Below, piece by piece: positions 10,017 through 20,345 of a DNA stretch of 64,000 nucleotides (position 1 is its first letter; every line of letters starts with the position of its first letter). The stretch is taken from positions 682,001-746,000 of the forward strand of contig NZ_JACIEQ010000001.1 in assembly GCF_014196965.1 (NCBI RefSeq), read 5' to 3'. The stretch comes from Actibacterium naphthalenivorans (GTDB taxonomy: Bacteria; Pseudomonadota; Alphaproteobacteria; Rhodobacterales; Rhodobacteraceae). The notes beneath the pieces are model-generated. The model was given only the letters and a program-made list of their open reading frames with translations, was not told the DNA's origin and ran no database searches. The position numbers and the translations under genes were made by a program.

Positions 10017-10967
10017 TCAAACCGCGTTGCCCTCCTCCTCCTCCGCACGCCCCTTGCGCAATTCGGGATGCATCGAGGCGCCCAGAATATGGTCCGACTT
10101 GTGAATGACATGCTGCGCCCCGTTGACGATCAGCGGGTCCGGCGCATGGGCGATCTTGGGATTCTTGCCGGGATAATCAAGCGAGCTGAGGAAATGGCGC
10201 ATGCATTCCAGCCGCGCGCGTTTCTTGTCGTTCGACTTGATGACAGTCCAGGGCGCGTCGGCAGTGTCGGTGTAGAAGAACATCGCCTCTTTCGCCTCGG
10301 TGTAATCGTCCCACTTGTCCAGGCTGGCCTTGTCGATCGGCGACAGTTTCCAGCGTTTCAGCGGGTCGGTCTCGCGCGCCTTGAAGCGGGCGCGCTGTTC
10401 GTCTTGCGTGACCGAGAACCAGTATTTGTAAAGCCGGATGCCCGAGCGCACCAGCATCTGCTCCAACTCGGGCGTCTGGCGCATGAATTCCAGATATTCG
10501 TTGGGCGAGCAAAAGCCCATCACCCGCTCGACCCCGGCGCGGTTGTACCACGAGCGGTCGTAGAACACCATTTCGCCCACCGTGGGCAGTTCGGAGATAT
10601 AGCGCTGAAAGAACCACTGGCCCTTTTCTTCCCATGTCGGCTTGTTCAGCGCCACCACCCGGGCCTGGCGCGGGTTCAGATGCTCCATGAACCGCTTGAT
10701 CGTGCCGCCCTTGCCGGCCGCGTCGCGCCCTTCGAACAGGATCACGAATTTCTGCTCGGTCTCTTGCGCCCAGATCTGCACTTTCAGCAATTCCGCCTGA
10801 AGCCTGGCCTTCTGCACCTCGTAGGACCGGCGCGACAGCCGCGTGTCATAGGGGTATTCGCCGGTTTCGAACGCATGGGCGATCGTGGCCGGCGTGGGCT
10901 TTGCCGCCGCAGGCTTGGCGGCGGATTTCGGCAGGGCGGCGTTCAGGGCGGGGGCGGCATCGGTCAT
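10017..10967 (-). CDS. ppk2: Polyphosphate kinase 2 (PPK2)
   Basis: Nucleotide phosphorylation from polyphosphate, PPK2 family class I by overall form; 316 residues. The P-loop-like motif GRDAAGKGG is at residues 80-88, the lid/Walker-B region RSWYNRAGVERVMGFC follows, and KRWKLSPID and the DKW block are conserved. Start set at ATG 10967 because GGAG lies 6 bases upstream; an ATG at 10973 would abut the ribosome site. An Ala/Pro/Lys-rich N-terminal 30 residues is probably disordered. It is unlinked to ppk1-ppx, which lie 10 kb away. Confidence 0.95.
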   Translation of the reverse strand: MTDAAPALNAALPKSAAKPAAAKPTPATIAHAFETGEYPYDTRLSRRSYEVQKARLQAELLKVQIWAQETEQKFVILFEGRDAAGKGGTIKRFMEHLNPRQARVVALNKPTWEEKGQWFFQRYISELPTVGEMVFYDRSWYNRAGVERVMGFCSPNEYLEFMRQTPELEQMLVRSGIRLYKYWFSVTQDEQRARFKARETDPLKRWKLSPIDKASLDKWDDYTEAKEAMFFYTDTADAPWTVIKSNDKKRARLECMRHFLSSLDYPGKNPKIAHAPDPLIVNGAQHVIHKSDHILGASMHPELRKGRAEEEEGNAV

Positions 10968-11170
10968 AAGCATCTCCGTTGAAAAATTTCCGGTATGGTA
11001 TCCGATGCGGCGCCGCGGCGCCTTGATGGGTGTCAAATAAATGTTACACAACAACGGCCCCCGGCGCGGTTGCGCGCCCGGCGCCAATCCCCGCCAATCC
11101 CCATTGCCCCGCCCCCCCTCTCCTGCTCTAATACGACCCCAAGCAAAGCACCAATAAAGAGCAGCACCCC

Positions 11171-13128
<1,958 letters not shown>

Positions 13129-13129
<1 letters not shown>

Positions 13130-13153
13130 CGGGCCGCCGACTGCGTGGCCCGC
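13129..13153. terminator. Hairpin between convergent parE and cytochrome gene
   Basis: GCGGGCC at 13129-13135 pairs with GGCCCGC at 13147-13153 around an 11-base loop, directly after the parE stop and 6 bases before the stop of the convergent cytochrome gene. There is no T-run, so it is a weak bidirectional terminator candidate. Confidence 0.4.
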
Positions 13154-13159
13154 ACCGCC

Positions 13160-13561
13160 CTATCGCTGCACGCTCTCCAGATAATTCGCCAGCGCCACCA
13201 GCGTGGCCGGGGTCGGGGTCATCACCCCGCCCTCGTATTCCACCATCACCGTCGGCCCTTCGAGCAAGGCGCCGAATTCGGGCATGGTCGATCCGTGCTG
13301 ATCGGCCCGGGTGTAGCCGTCAATCACCGACATCACCCGGGTCATGGGAAAATCACCGCCGTTGCGCAGGGCGATCAGGGTCAGGTCGGGCGGGGCCACC
13401 TCCAGCTCGCCGGCCAGAGGCCCGTTGCCGCGCGCGTTGTCGCCGTGGCATCCGGCGCAATACGCCTCGAAATTGGCGCGCCCGACCTGTTGTGACTCCT
13501 GCACGCAACCACCCAGCAGCGCCGCCGCCCCGATCAAAGCCACAATCCTGTTTCGCCGCAT
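13160..13561 (-). CDS. Small c-type cytochrome lipoprotein
   Basis: Class I cytochrome c of 133 residues. Haem attachment CAGCH at residues 35-39, probable axial Met93 (STMPEF). A lipobox ending in Cys19 (LLGGC) predicts anchoring as a lipoprotein in the periplasm. Start at ATG 13561 with GGGGCAAGG upstream. It is a clear paralogue of the cytochrome at 14593-14991: both share NGGxFPM, VIDG, MPxFGALL and an end of the form LxxWLE/NYLExxQ. Electron-transfer partner unknown. Confidence 0.87.
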   Translation of the reverse strand: MRRNRIVALIGAAALLGGCVQESQQVGRANFEAYCAGCHGDNARGNGPLAGELEVAPPDLTLIALRNGGDFPMTRVMSVIDGYTRADQHGSTMPEFGALLEGPTVMVEYEGGVMTPTPATLVALANYLESVQR

Positions 13562-13730
13562 CGCCTTGCCCCTTTGCCGGTTCGTTTGCGCCCAGCCTGA
13601 CATGAGCATTTGCGGCGCGCAATGATCCTGTCGCTCGCGCGGCCTGCGATGGATTGCCCACCCGCCGATTGCGGCTTTGCACGGCGCGCCGGCCTCGCTA
13701 GCCTGTGCGCGCATAGCCCGGAGGCCGCAG

Positions 13731-14177
13731 ATGGATATCACCACATTGAAATTCGCCGCGATCATGCTGTCGGCGGGGCTGGGCATTCCGGTGCTGGCGG
13801 CGCTGAACGCGGCGCTGGGGATTCGGCTGGGCAGCCCGGCCGCCGCCGCGGCCTGCCTGTTCGCCGTCGCGCTGCTGTGCGCCTGCGTGGTTCTGCTGCT
13901 CACCGGCCCCGGCCCGCTGAAGGCAGTGGCCGGGGCCCCGAAACACCTGTTTCTGGCGGGCGGGCTGATCGCGTTCTACGTGCTGTCCATCACCTGGATC
14001 GCGCCGAGTTTCGGTGTCGGAAACGCGGTGTTCTTCGTGCTGCTGGGGCAGCTCGTCTCGGCCGCCACGATCGACCATTTCGGGCTGATGGGCGCCCTGC
14101 CCCAGCCGCTGACGCCCACCCGCGCCACCGGAATCGCGGTAATGGCGGTGGGCGTGTTCGTGACCTTGCGGGCCTGA
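13731..14177 (+). CDS. DMT-superfamily permease, YdcZ/DUF606 type
   Basis: Inner-membrane protein of 148 residues with about five hydrophobic segments, matching the short YdcZ (DUF606) branch of the drug/metabolite transporter superfamily. Conserved features visible are PVLAALNAALGIRLGSP near the N-terminus and FGLMGALPQPLTPTRATG near the C-terminus. Start at ATG 13731 with a GGAGG site 5 bases away. It lies between two paralogous cytochrome genes on the other strand. Substrate unknown. Confidence 0.85.
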   Translation: MDITTLKFAAIMLSAGLGIPVLAALNAALGIRLGSPAAAAACLFAVALLCACVVLLLTGPGPLKAVAGAPKHLFLAGGLIAFYVLSITWIAPSFGVGNAVFFVLLGQLVSAATIDHFGLMGALPQPLTPTRATGIAVMAVGVFVTLRA

Positions 14178-14179
14178 AC

Positions 14180-14596
14180 CTATTCCGCGATCACCACGCG
14201 GGTGTCTTTCAGCCCGGCCTTTTCGACCATGTGATACAGCGTTTCGGCGTTTTCGGGCGCAAGACGGATGCAGCCGGCCGAGGCGGGCGCGCCAAGCTGA
14301 CCCACCGCCTCGGTTCCGTGGATCGCGTAATTGCCCAGAAAGAAGATCGACCAGGGCATCGCCGCGCCGTTGTAGATCGTCGAGCGGTGAAACGGCGTCA
14401 TCCAGACCGGGGTGAACGTGCCGACCGGGGTACATTTGCCTTCGCGCGCGGTGGAGACGGGCCATTCGTAAAGCCGTTCTTCGCGCGCGAACACGGTCAT
14501 CTTCTGATCCGACAGGTCGATGCGCACCGTGACGGCCTGCGCCAGCGACAGGGCTGGCAGAAGGCACAGCAACAGCACGAGCGCGCTGCGTCTCAT
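14180..14596 (-). CDS. Periplasmic L,D-transpeptidase (YkuD domain)
   Basis: Predicted secreted L,D-transpeptidase of 138 residues. A signal peptide ends near residue 20 (LSLAQA); the catalytic pair is His93 (AIHGTE) and Cys109 in the signature SAGCIR. It would crosslink peptidoglycan or attach proteins to it. Start set at ATG 14596, which overlaps the stop of the upstream cytochrome gene as ATGA, so translation is coupled. The product is shorter than average and has no extra domain. Confidence 0.9.
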   Translation of the reverse strand: MRRSALVLLLCLLPALSLAQAVTVRIDLSDQKMTVFAREERLYEWPVSTAREGKCTPVGTFTPVWMTPFHRSTIYNGAAMPWSIFFLGNYAIHGTEAVGQLGAPASAGCIRLAPENAETLYHMVEKAGLKDTRVVIAE

Positions 14597-14991
14597 TTCT
14601 GGATCGTCTCCAGCCATTCGGCAAGGGCGACGATATCGGCCGAAGTTTCGACCACCGTTCCGTCGGGCCCGTCAAGCACCGCACTTTCGCCGCCGAGCAG
14701 GGCGCCGAAGACAGGCATCGGCCCGCCATGGCCAAGCAGCTCGGCCCGGCCATCGATCACTCCGACCACGTCAAGCATCGGGAAGGTGCCGCCGTTGCGC
14801 GCCGAAAGCGCGGTCAGATCCGGCGCCGCGATGGTCAGCACCGCGGTCATCGGCCCGCCGCCCCGCGCGTCCAGCCCGTGGCAGGTGGCGCAATACTGGC
14901 GATACAGCAATGCGCCCCAGCCGGTTGTATCCGCCCAGGAGGGCTGCGGCGCAAGGGCGATACCGCACAGCAGGGACAGGGTCAGGCGCAT
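14593..14991 (-). CDS. Periplasmic c-type cytochrome
   Basis: Cytochrome c of 132 residues with a Sec signal peptide (cleavage after SWA near residue 20), haem motif CATCH at residues 34-38 and probable axial Met92 (GGPMPVF). Start set at ATG 14991 because GGAG lies 7 bases upstream; upstream in-frame ATGs are less well placed. Paralogue of the lipoprotein cytochrome at 13160-13561 but with a cleavable signal instead of a lipobox. Coupled to the downstream L,D-transpeptidase. Confidence 0.87.
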   Translation of the reverse strand: MRLTLSLLCGIALAPQPSWADTTGWGALLYRQYCATCHGLDARGGGPMTAVLTIAAPDLTALSARNGGTFPMLDVVGVIDGRAELLGHGGPMPVFGALLGGESAVLDGPDGTVVETSADIVALAEWLETIQK

Positions 14992-15069
14992 CTGGATCTC
15001 CATTCGGTCACGCGGCGAGGCTAGGCCCGCAGTCTGCGCCATGCCTTGACCCGGATCAAGCGCGGCGCA

Positions 15070-15747
15070 TCAGGCAAGGCGCCCGTTTTCCAGCCGCAGC
15101 GTGCGATCCATCCGCGCCGCCAGCGCCATGTTATGGGTGGCGATCAGCGCCGACAGGCCGGTGCCCTTGACCAGTTCCATCAACGTGCCGAACACCGTGT
15201 CCGATGTCGCCGGGTCCAGATTGCCCGTGGGCTCGTCCGCCAGCAGGATGCGCGGCGCGTTGGCCAGCGCCCGGCAGAAGGCCACCCGCTGTTGTTCCCC
15301 CCCTGACAGGGCGGCGGGGCGGTGATCGGCCCGCGCGGCGATGCCGACGCGGCCCAGAAGATCCCGCGCGCGGGCCTCGGCATCGCGGCGGCGGATGCCG
15401 TTGGCAAGCTGCGGCAGCACGATGTTTTCCAGCGCGGTGAATTCGGGCAGCAGGTGGTGGAACTGATAGACGAACCCCACGTCGTTGCGCCGGGCCGCCG
15501 TACGCTTGCGGTCGGGCAGGCGCGTCATGTCCTGCCCGTTGATCGCAACCGTTCCGGCATCGGGCGTATCCAGCAGCCCCGCGATGTGCAGCAGCGTCGA
15601 TTTTCCGGCGCCCGACGGCGCCACCAGCGCCACGACCTCGCCCGGCTGAACCCGCAGCGCGGCATCGCGCAGCACCATCACCTCGCCGGGCGTGCCCTTG
15701 TTATAGGCCTTGGCGATCCCGTTCAGCTCCAGCACGGCATCATTCAT
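15070..15747 (-). CDS. lolD: Lipoprotein-releasing ABC transporter ATPase LolD
   Basis: ATPase of the LolCDE complex that releases lipoproteins from the inner membrane to LolA; 225 residues. Walker [11 protein letters not shown], signature LSGGEQQR, Walker [13 protein letters not shown] are all present, and the H-loop (ATHN) follows. It overlaps the 3' end of the permease gene by 8 bases. The pairing with a LolC/E permease identifies it among the related FtsE/MacB ATPases. Relevant here because lnt and several lipoproteins are encoded in the same window. Confidence 0.93.
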   Translation of the reverse strand: MNDAVLELNGIAKAYNKGTPGEVMVLRDAALRVQPGEVVALVAPSGAGKSTLLHIAGLLDTPDAGTVAINGQDMTRLPDRKRTAARRNDVGFVYQFHHLLPEFTALENIVLPQLANGIRRRDAEARARDLLGRVGIAARADHRPAALSGGEQQRVAFCRALANAPRILLADEPTGNLDPATSDTVFGTLMELVKGTGLSALIATHNMALAARMDRTLRLENGRLA

Positions 15748-17026
15748 AACGCAGCGCCTCTACCGGGTTCATCCGCGCCGCGCGGCGGGCGGGAAAGATG
15801 GTGACGACAAAAGACAGGCCCAGCGACAGACCCACCGCCGACAGCACATCGCCCGGCTGCAGCTTTGCCGGAAGGTTGTAGATGCCCCGGATCGACGGAT
15901 CCCAGACGCCGCCGCCCGCGACGTAGTTCACGAAGGAAAAGATCGGGTCGATATAAAGCGCGAACAGGCAGCCCAGCGCCACCCCCGCCGCGGTTCCGAT
16001 CAGCCCGACAAAGGCGCCACAGATGAAAAACACCCGCAGAACGGAGCCTTCGGTCAGGCCCATGGTGCGCAGGATGCCGATATCGCGCCCCTTGTTCTTG
16101 ACCAGCATGATCAGGCCGGAGACGATGTTCATCGCCGCGATCAGCACCAGGATCGCCATGATGACGAACATCACGTTATCTTCGACATCCAGCGCCCGCA
16201 GGAAGGCACCCGAAGCATCGCGCCAGCTCCACAGCCTCGTGCCTTCGCCCGCGGCACCCAGCAGGGCGGCGGACAGGGCGGAAACGTTTTCGGGATCGCG
16301 CACCATCACCTCGATCTCGTCGGCCACGCCTTCACGGTTGAAATAGCGCTGCGCCTCGTCGAAGGGCATGTAGATGCGGGTGCGGTCGATGTCATAGCGG
16401 CCGGCGGTGAAGATATAGACCACCTCATAGGCATTGACGCGGGGCGAGGTGCCGAAGGCCGTCTTGACCCCCTCGGGCGAGATCAGCTTGACCCGGTCGC
16501 CCACCGCCACGCCAAGCGATTGCGCGATGCCCGAACCGATGGCGATGCCGTCGTTCAGCCTGTCGATATCACCGCTGAAATCCTCGGGGGCGGCGATGCG
16601 CGGGATGGTTTTCAGGTCGTCCAGGGCGATGCCGTAAACCTCTGCCCCGGCATTGCGCCCCAGGGACGACGCCATGATCTGGCCCTTGACCAGCGGCGCG
16701 GCGCGGGTAACCCCCGGCACCGCTGCGATGCGGCCGGCCATTTCGGCATAGTCGGCGATCGTGCGCGTGGTCTGCCCGGTTTCGGTCACCCGCAGCGAAT
16801 TGTAGACGGTGACATGGGCGTTCGCGCCGAGGATCGTATCCACGAATTCCGCCCGGAACCCGGCCCGCACCGACAGGGTGGCGATCAGGGCGAACACGGC
16901 CAGGGTGATGCCGATCAGGCTGATCCAGGTCATCACGCTGACCCCGCCCTCGGCGCGGCGCGCGCGCAGATAGCGCCAGGCGATCATCCATTCGAAACCT
17001 GCGAAAGGGGCGGTGCGGTTGGCCAA
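15740..17026 (-). CDS. lolC: Lipoprotein-releasing ABC permease LolC/LolE
   Basis: Inner-membrane permease of 428 residues: one N-terminal membrane helix (about residues 33-55), a large periplasmic domain, and three C-terminal helices (from about residue 290), the LolC/E arrangement. It starts with [14 protein letters not shown] and ends NPVEALRYE, both characteristic. A single permease gene accompanies lolD, so a homodimeric complex of the alphaproteobacterial type is likely. lolD follows with an 8-base overlap. Confidence 0.92.
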   Translation of the reverse strand: MANRTAPFAGFEWMIAWRYLRARRAEGGVSVMTWISLIGITLAVFALIATLSVRAGFRAEFVDTILGANAHVTVYNSLRVTETGQTTRTIADYAEMAGRIAAVPGVTRAAPLVKGQIMASSLGRNAGAEVYGIALDDLKTIPRIAAPEDFSGDIDRLNDGIAIGSGIAQSLGVAVGDRVKLISPEGVKTAFGTSPRVNAYEVVYIFTAGRYDIDRTRIYMPFDEAQRYFNREGVADEIEVMVRDPENVSALSAALLGAAGEGTRLWSWRDASGAFLRALDVEDNVMFVIMAILVLIAAMNIVSGLIMLVKNKGRDIGILRTMGLTEGSVLRVFFICGAFVGLIGTAAGVALGCLFALYIDPIFSFVNYVAGGGVWDPSIRGIYNLPAKLQPGDVLSAVGLSLGLSFVVTIFPARRAARMNPVEALRYE

Positions 17027-17074
17027 GTCTGCTCCTTGTGCTGCGCCCGTCGGCGGGCGCGGTAAAAGATTCTC

Positions 17075-17100
17075 CGCGGAAAACCCTTGGAATTTCCGCG
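17075..17100 (-). terminator. Hairpin after proS
   Basis: CGCGGAAA and TTTCCGCG form an 8-bp inverted repeat with a 10-base loop just beyond the proS stop, followed on the minus strand by GAGAATCTTTT. Likely transcription terminator of proS, though the T-run is delayed. Confidence 0.55.
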
Positions 17101-17102
17101 CC

Positions 17103-18440
17103 TCAGACCCCGGCGTAGATTTCGGTGATGCGGGCGATGGCGGCCTCGGGGGGCATCTCTTCGCTTTCGCCGGTGCGGCGGCTGGTCAGCTCGACCACGC
17201 CGTTCTTCAGCCCGCGCGGACCGACGGTGATGCGCCAGGGCAGGCCGATCAGATCCATCGTGGCGAACTTGCCCCCGGCCCTCTCGTTGCGATCGTCGTA
17301 CAGCGGCTCCAGCCCCGCGCCCTCGAGCGCCTTGTAGAGCGCCTCGCAGGCCGCGTCGGCCTCTGCGTCGCCCTGCTTGAGGTTGATGATGCCGCAGTGG
17401 AAGGGCGTGACGCCTTCGGGCCAGATGATGCCCTTGTCATCATGGCTGGCCTCGATGATCGCCCCCACAAGGCGGCTGACGCCGATGCCGTGGCTGCCCA
17501 TATGCACCGGCACCCGCGCGCCTTCGTGGTTGACCACGTTGGCGCCCATCGGTTCGGAATATTTGGTGCCGAAATAGAAGATCTGCCCGACCTCGATGCC
17601 GCGCGCGCTGCGGCGGCGGTCTTCGGGCACCTCGGCAAAGGCCGCCTCTTCGTGGGTTTCGTCGGTGCGGGCGTAGAGCGAGGTGAACTCCTCCATCACC
17701 GCCTGGCACTGGGCCTTGTCGTCATAGTCGATCTCGCGCGCACCAAGGCGGATGTCGGTGACGGCGCTGTCATAGAAGACCTCGCTTTCGCCGGTGTCGG
17801 CGAGCACGAGGAATTCATGGGTATCATCGCCGCCGATGGGCCCGCTGTCGGCGCGCATCGGGATCGCCTGCAGCCCCATCCGCTCGTAGGTGCGCAGATA
17901 GCTGACCAGATGCCGGTTATAGGCGTGCAGCGCGTCTTCTTTGGTCAGGTCGAAATTATAGCCATCCTTCATGTAGAATTCGCGCCCGCGCATCACGCCG
18001 AAGCGCGGGCGGATCTCGTCGCGGAATTTCCACTGGATGTGGTACAGCGTCAGCGGCAGGTCCTTGTAGCTGTTGACATTGGACCGGAAGATATCGGTGA
18101 TCAGCTCTTCGTTGGTGGGGCCATAGAGCATATCGCGCCCGTGCCGGTCGGTGATCCGCAGCATTTCCTCGCCGTAATCCTCGTAGCGGCCGCTTTCGCG
18201 CCACAGATCCGCCGATTGCAGCGTCGGCATCAGCATCGGGATGTGCCCGGCGCGGGCCTGTTCTTCGTGCACGATCTGCTCGATCTTCCGAAGCACCTTG
18301 AAGCCCAGCGGAAGCCAGGAATAGATCCCCGCGCTGGCCTGTTTGATCATGCCGGCCCGCAGCATGTAGCGGTGCGACACGATCTGCGCCTCGGCGGGCG
18401 TCTCTTTCAGAACGGGCAGGAAATAGCGGGACAGGCGCAT
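17103..18440 (-). CDS. proS: Prolyl-tRNA synthetase
   Basis: Class II aminoacyl-tRNA synthetase charging tRNA-Pro; 445 residues, the short alphaproteobacterial form without the INS editing insertion of the E. coli enzyme (about 570 residues). The N-terminus with LPVLKETP and the motif 2 region [18 protein letters not shown] are visible, as is the GSHGIGVSR motif 3 region. The C-terminal anticodon-binding domain follows with VGPRGLKNG. Transcribed toward lolC, separated by a hairpin. Confidence 0.95.
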   Translation of the reverse strand: MRLSRYFLPVLKETPAEAQIVSHRYMLRAGMIKQASAGIYSWLPLGFKVLRKIEQIVHEEQARAGHIPMLMPTLQSADLWRESGRYEDYGEEMLRITDRHGRDMLYGPTNEELITDIFRSNVNSYKDLPLTLYHIQWKFRDEIRPRFGVMRGREFYMKDGYNFDLTKEDALHAYNRHLVSYLRTYERMGLQAIPMRADSGPIGGDDTHEFLVLADTGESEVFYDSAVTDIRLGAREIDYDDKAQCQAVMEEFTSLYARTDETHEEAAFAEVPEDRRRSARGIEVGQIFYFGTKYSEPMGANVVNHEGARVPVHMGSHGIGVSRLVGAIIEASHDDKGIIWPEGVTPFHCGIINLKQGDAEADAACEALYKALEGAGLEPLYDDRNERAGGKFATMDLIGLPWRITVGPRGLKNGVVELTSRRTGESEEMPPEAAIARITEIYAGV

Positions 18441-18573
18441 GTGCGGGCGGGCCTCTTGGCTGAAACGGTCCGCAATCTCCTATGCCATCGACACGCCCCA
18501 GACAAGCACCTCGCGCCCCTTGCAAGATGGGCGTGCATGGGCGAAGACTGAACCGGCAAGCGCAGGAGGCATG

Positions 18574-19641
18574 ATGGCACTGCCGGAGAGACAACAGCTG
18601 AGGTACTGGGGCGTCGCCGCGGCGGTGTTCTTTGTGCTGTTGTGGTATCTGGGCGATGTGATCCTGCCCTTCGTGCTGGGCGGGGCGATCGCCTATTTCC
18701 TCGACCCCGCCGCCGACCGGCTGGAGGCGTGGGGCCTGTCGCGGGCGATGTCGACCGCGCTGATCATGCTTGGCGTGGCGCTGATCGTCATTCTGGCGAT
18801 GCTGCTGATCATCCCGCTTGTGGTCGATCAGGCAACCGCGCTGATCGAGGTGGCGCCGGAGCTGTTGAACAACCTGCAGAAATTCGTGGCCGAGCGGTTC
18901 CCCGACCTGACCGAGACCAATTCGCTGCTGCGCCGTTCGCTGCAAAGCCTGGGCGACGCGATCCAGGCGCGCGGCGGCGAGCTGCTGAACCAGGTGGTCA
19001 ATTCGGCGATGAGCCTGATCAGCATCCTGATGCTGCTGTTCATCGTTCCGATCGTGGCCTTCTACCTGCTGCTCGACTGGGACAAGATGGTGGCCCAGAT
19101 CGACAGGCTGCTGCCGCGCGATCACGCGCCGGTCATCCGCCGGCTGGCGCACGAGATCGACGGCACCCTGTCCAGCTTCGTGCGCGGCCAGGGCACGGTC
19201 TGCCTGATCATGGCGGGGTTTTATGCCGTCACACTGATGCTGGTGGGGCTTCAGTTCGGGCTGGTGATCGGGCTGTTCTCGGGGTTGCTGGCCTTCATCC
19301 CCTATATCAGCTCCATCCTTGGCGGGGTGGTCGCGATCGGGCTGGCGGTTTTCCAGTTCTGGGGCGATTGGCTGATGATCGGGCTGGTGGCCGTGATCTA
19401 TATCGGCGGGCAGATCGTCGAGGGCAATTTCATCACGCCCAAGCTGGTGGGTGACAGCGTCGGGCTGCACCCGGTCTGGCTGATCCTGGCGCTGACGGCG
19501 TTCGGCTCGGTCTTCGGCTTTGTCGGCATGCTGATCGCGGTGCCGGTGGCGGCCTCGATCGGCGTGCTGGCGCGGTTCGGGGTCGAACAGTACATGGCCG
19601 GCCGGCTTTATCGCGGGCTAGAGGCGCGCGAGGACGACTGA
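18574..19641 (+). CDS. AI-2E family transporter (DUF20 permease)
   Basis: Inner-membrane protein of 355 residues with about seven to eight hydrophobic helices and the central amphipathic region, typical of the AI-2E/PerM family. The conserved GLLAFIPYISSILGG and QIVEGNFITPKLVGDSVGLHP blocks are present. Start at the second of two adjacent ATGs (18574), 4 bases from AGGAGG. Its stop overlaps the hdaA start (TGATG), so they are translationally coupled. Actual substrate unknown; members include Na+/H+ antiporters. Confidence 0.9.
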   Translation: MALPERQQLRYWGVAAAVFFVLLWYLGDVILPFVLGGAIAYFLDPAADRLEAWGLSRAMSTALIMLGVALIVILAMLLIIPLVVDQATALIEVAPELLNNLQKFVAERFPDLTETNSLLRRSLQSLGDAIQARGGELLNQVVNSAMSLISILMLLFIVPIVAFYLLLDWDKMVAQIDRLLPRDHAPVIRRLAHEIDGTLSSFVRGQGTVCLIMAGFYAVTLMLVGLQFGLVIGLFSGLLAFIPYISSILGGVVAIGLAVFQFWGDWLMIGLVAVIYIGGQIVEGNFITPKLVGDSVGLHPVWLILALTAFGSVFGFVGMLIAVPVAASIGVLARFGVEQYMAGRLYRGLEAREDD

Positions 19642-20324
19642 TGGCAGAGCAGCTTGTCTTCGACCTGCCCCTGCGCGCCGCCCGGGGGCGGGAGGATTTC
19701 TTCGTCTCGCCCGCCAACGCGCTGGCGGTCGCGCAGATCGAACGCTGGGGCGACTGGCCGCAGCGCAAGCTGGTGCTGGTCGGCCCGGCCGGTGCGGGCA
19801 AGACCCATCTGACACATGTCTGGGCCGGGCTGGCCGGGGCCACGATCATCGCCGCCTCCGCCCTGCCCGGCGCCGATATCAGCGCCCTGTCGCGCTGCGG
19901 CGCCGTGGCGGTGGAGGATGCCGACCGCACCGCCGGCGACACCGCCGCCGAACAGGCGCTGTTCCACTTGCACAACCTGCTGCTGGCCGAAGGCGGCACC
20001 CTGTTTCTGACGGCCCGCATCGCACCGCGCCTGTGGCCGCTGGCCCTGCCCGATCTGAAAAGCCGGATGGAGGCCACCGCCACCGCCACGCTGGAGCCGC
20101 CCGACGACATGCTGTTGTCGGCGCTGCTGGTGAAGCTGTTCACCGACCGCCAGCTTGCGGTGCCGCCGGGCCTGATTCCCTATCTCGTCGGGCGGATGGA
20201 ACGCTCTTTCGCCGCCGCACAGGCATTGGTCACCGCGCTGGACGCCCGCGCCCTGGCCACCGGGCGCAAGATCGGCGAGCGTCTGGCCGCCGAGGTTCTG
20301 GACAATCGCCCGACCCGCGGGTGA
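19641..20324 (+). CDS. hdaA: DnaA-homologue replication regulator HdaA
   Basis: AAA+ protein homologous to DnaA domain III, without a DNA-binding domain IV; 227 residues. In Caulobacter HdaA promotes inactivation of DnaA-ATP together with the sliding clamp. The N-terminus MAEQLVFDLP fits a clamp-binding QLxLP-like motif, Walker A GPAGAGKT is at about residues 49-56, and Walker B is AVAVEDAD. It is coupled to the AI-2E gene and precedes ppk1 by 21 bases. Confidence 0.9.
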   Translation: MAEQLVFDLPLRAARGREDFFVSPANALAVAQIERWGDWPQRKLVLVGPAGAGKTHLTHVWAGLAGATIIAASALPGADISALSRCGAVAVEDADRTAGDTAAEQALFHLHNLLLAEGGTLFLTARIAPRLWPLALPDLKSRMEATATATLEPPDDMLLSALLVKLFTDRQLAVPPGLIPYLVGRMERSFAAAQALVTALDARALATGRKIGERLAAEVLDNRPTRG

Positions 20325-20345
20325 TAACGGCGACATATTCCCAAA

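Noticed and set aside
11129-11137. TAATACGAC upstream of parE, which begins like a phage T7 promoter
   Set aside because: Only the first nine bases match; the rest (CCCAAGC) does not, and there is no other phage signal nearby.
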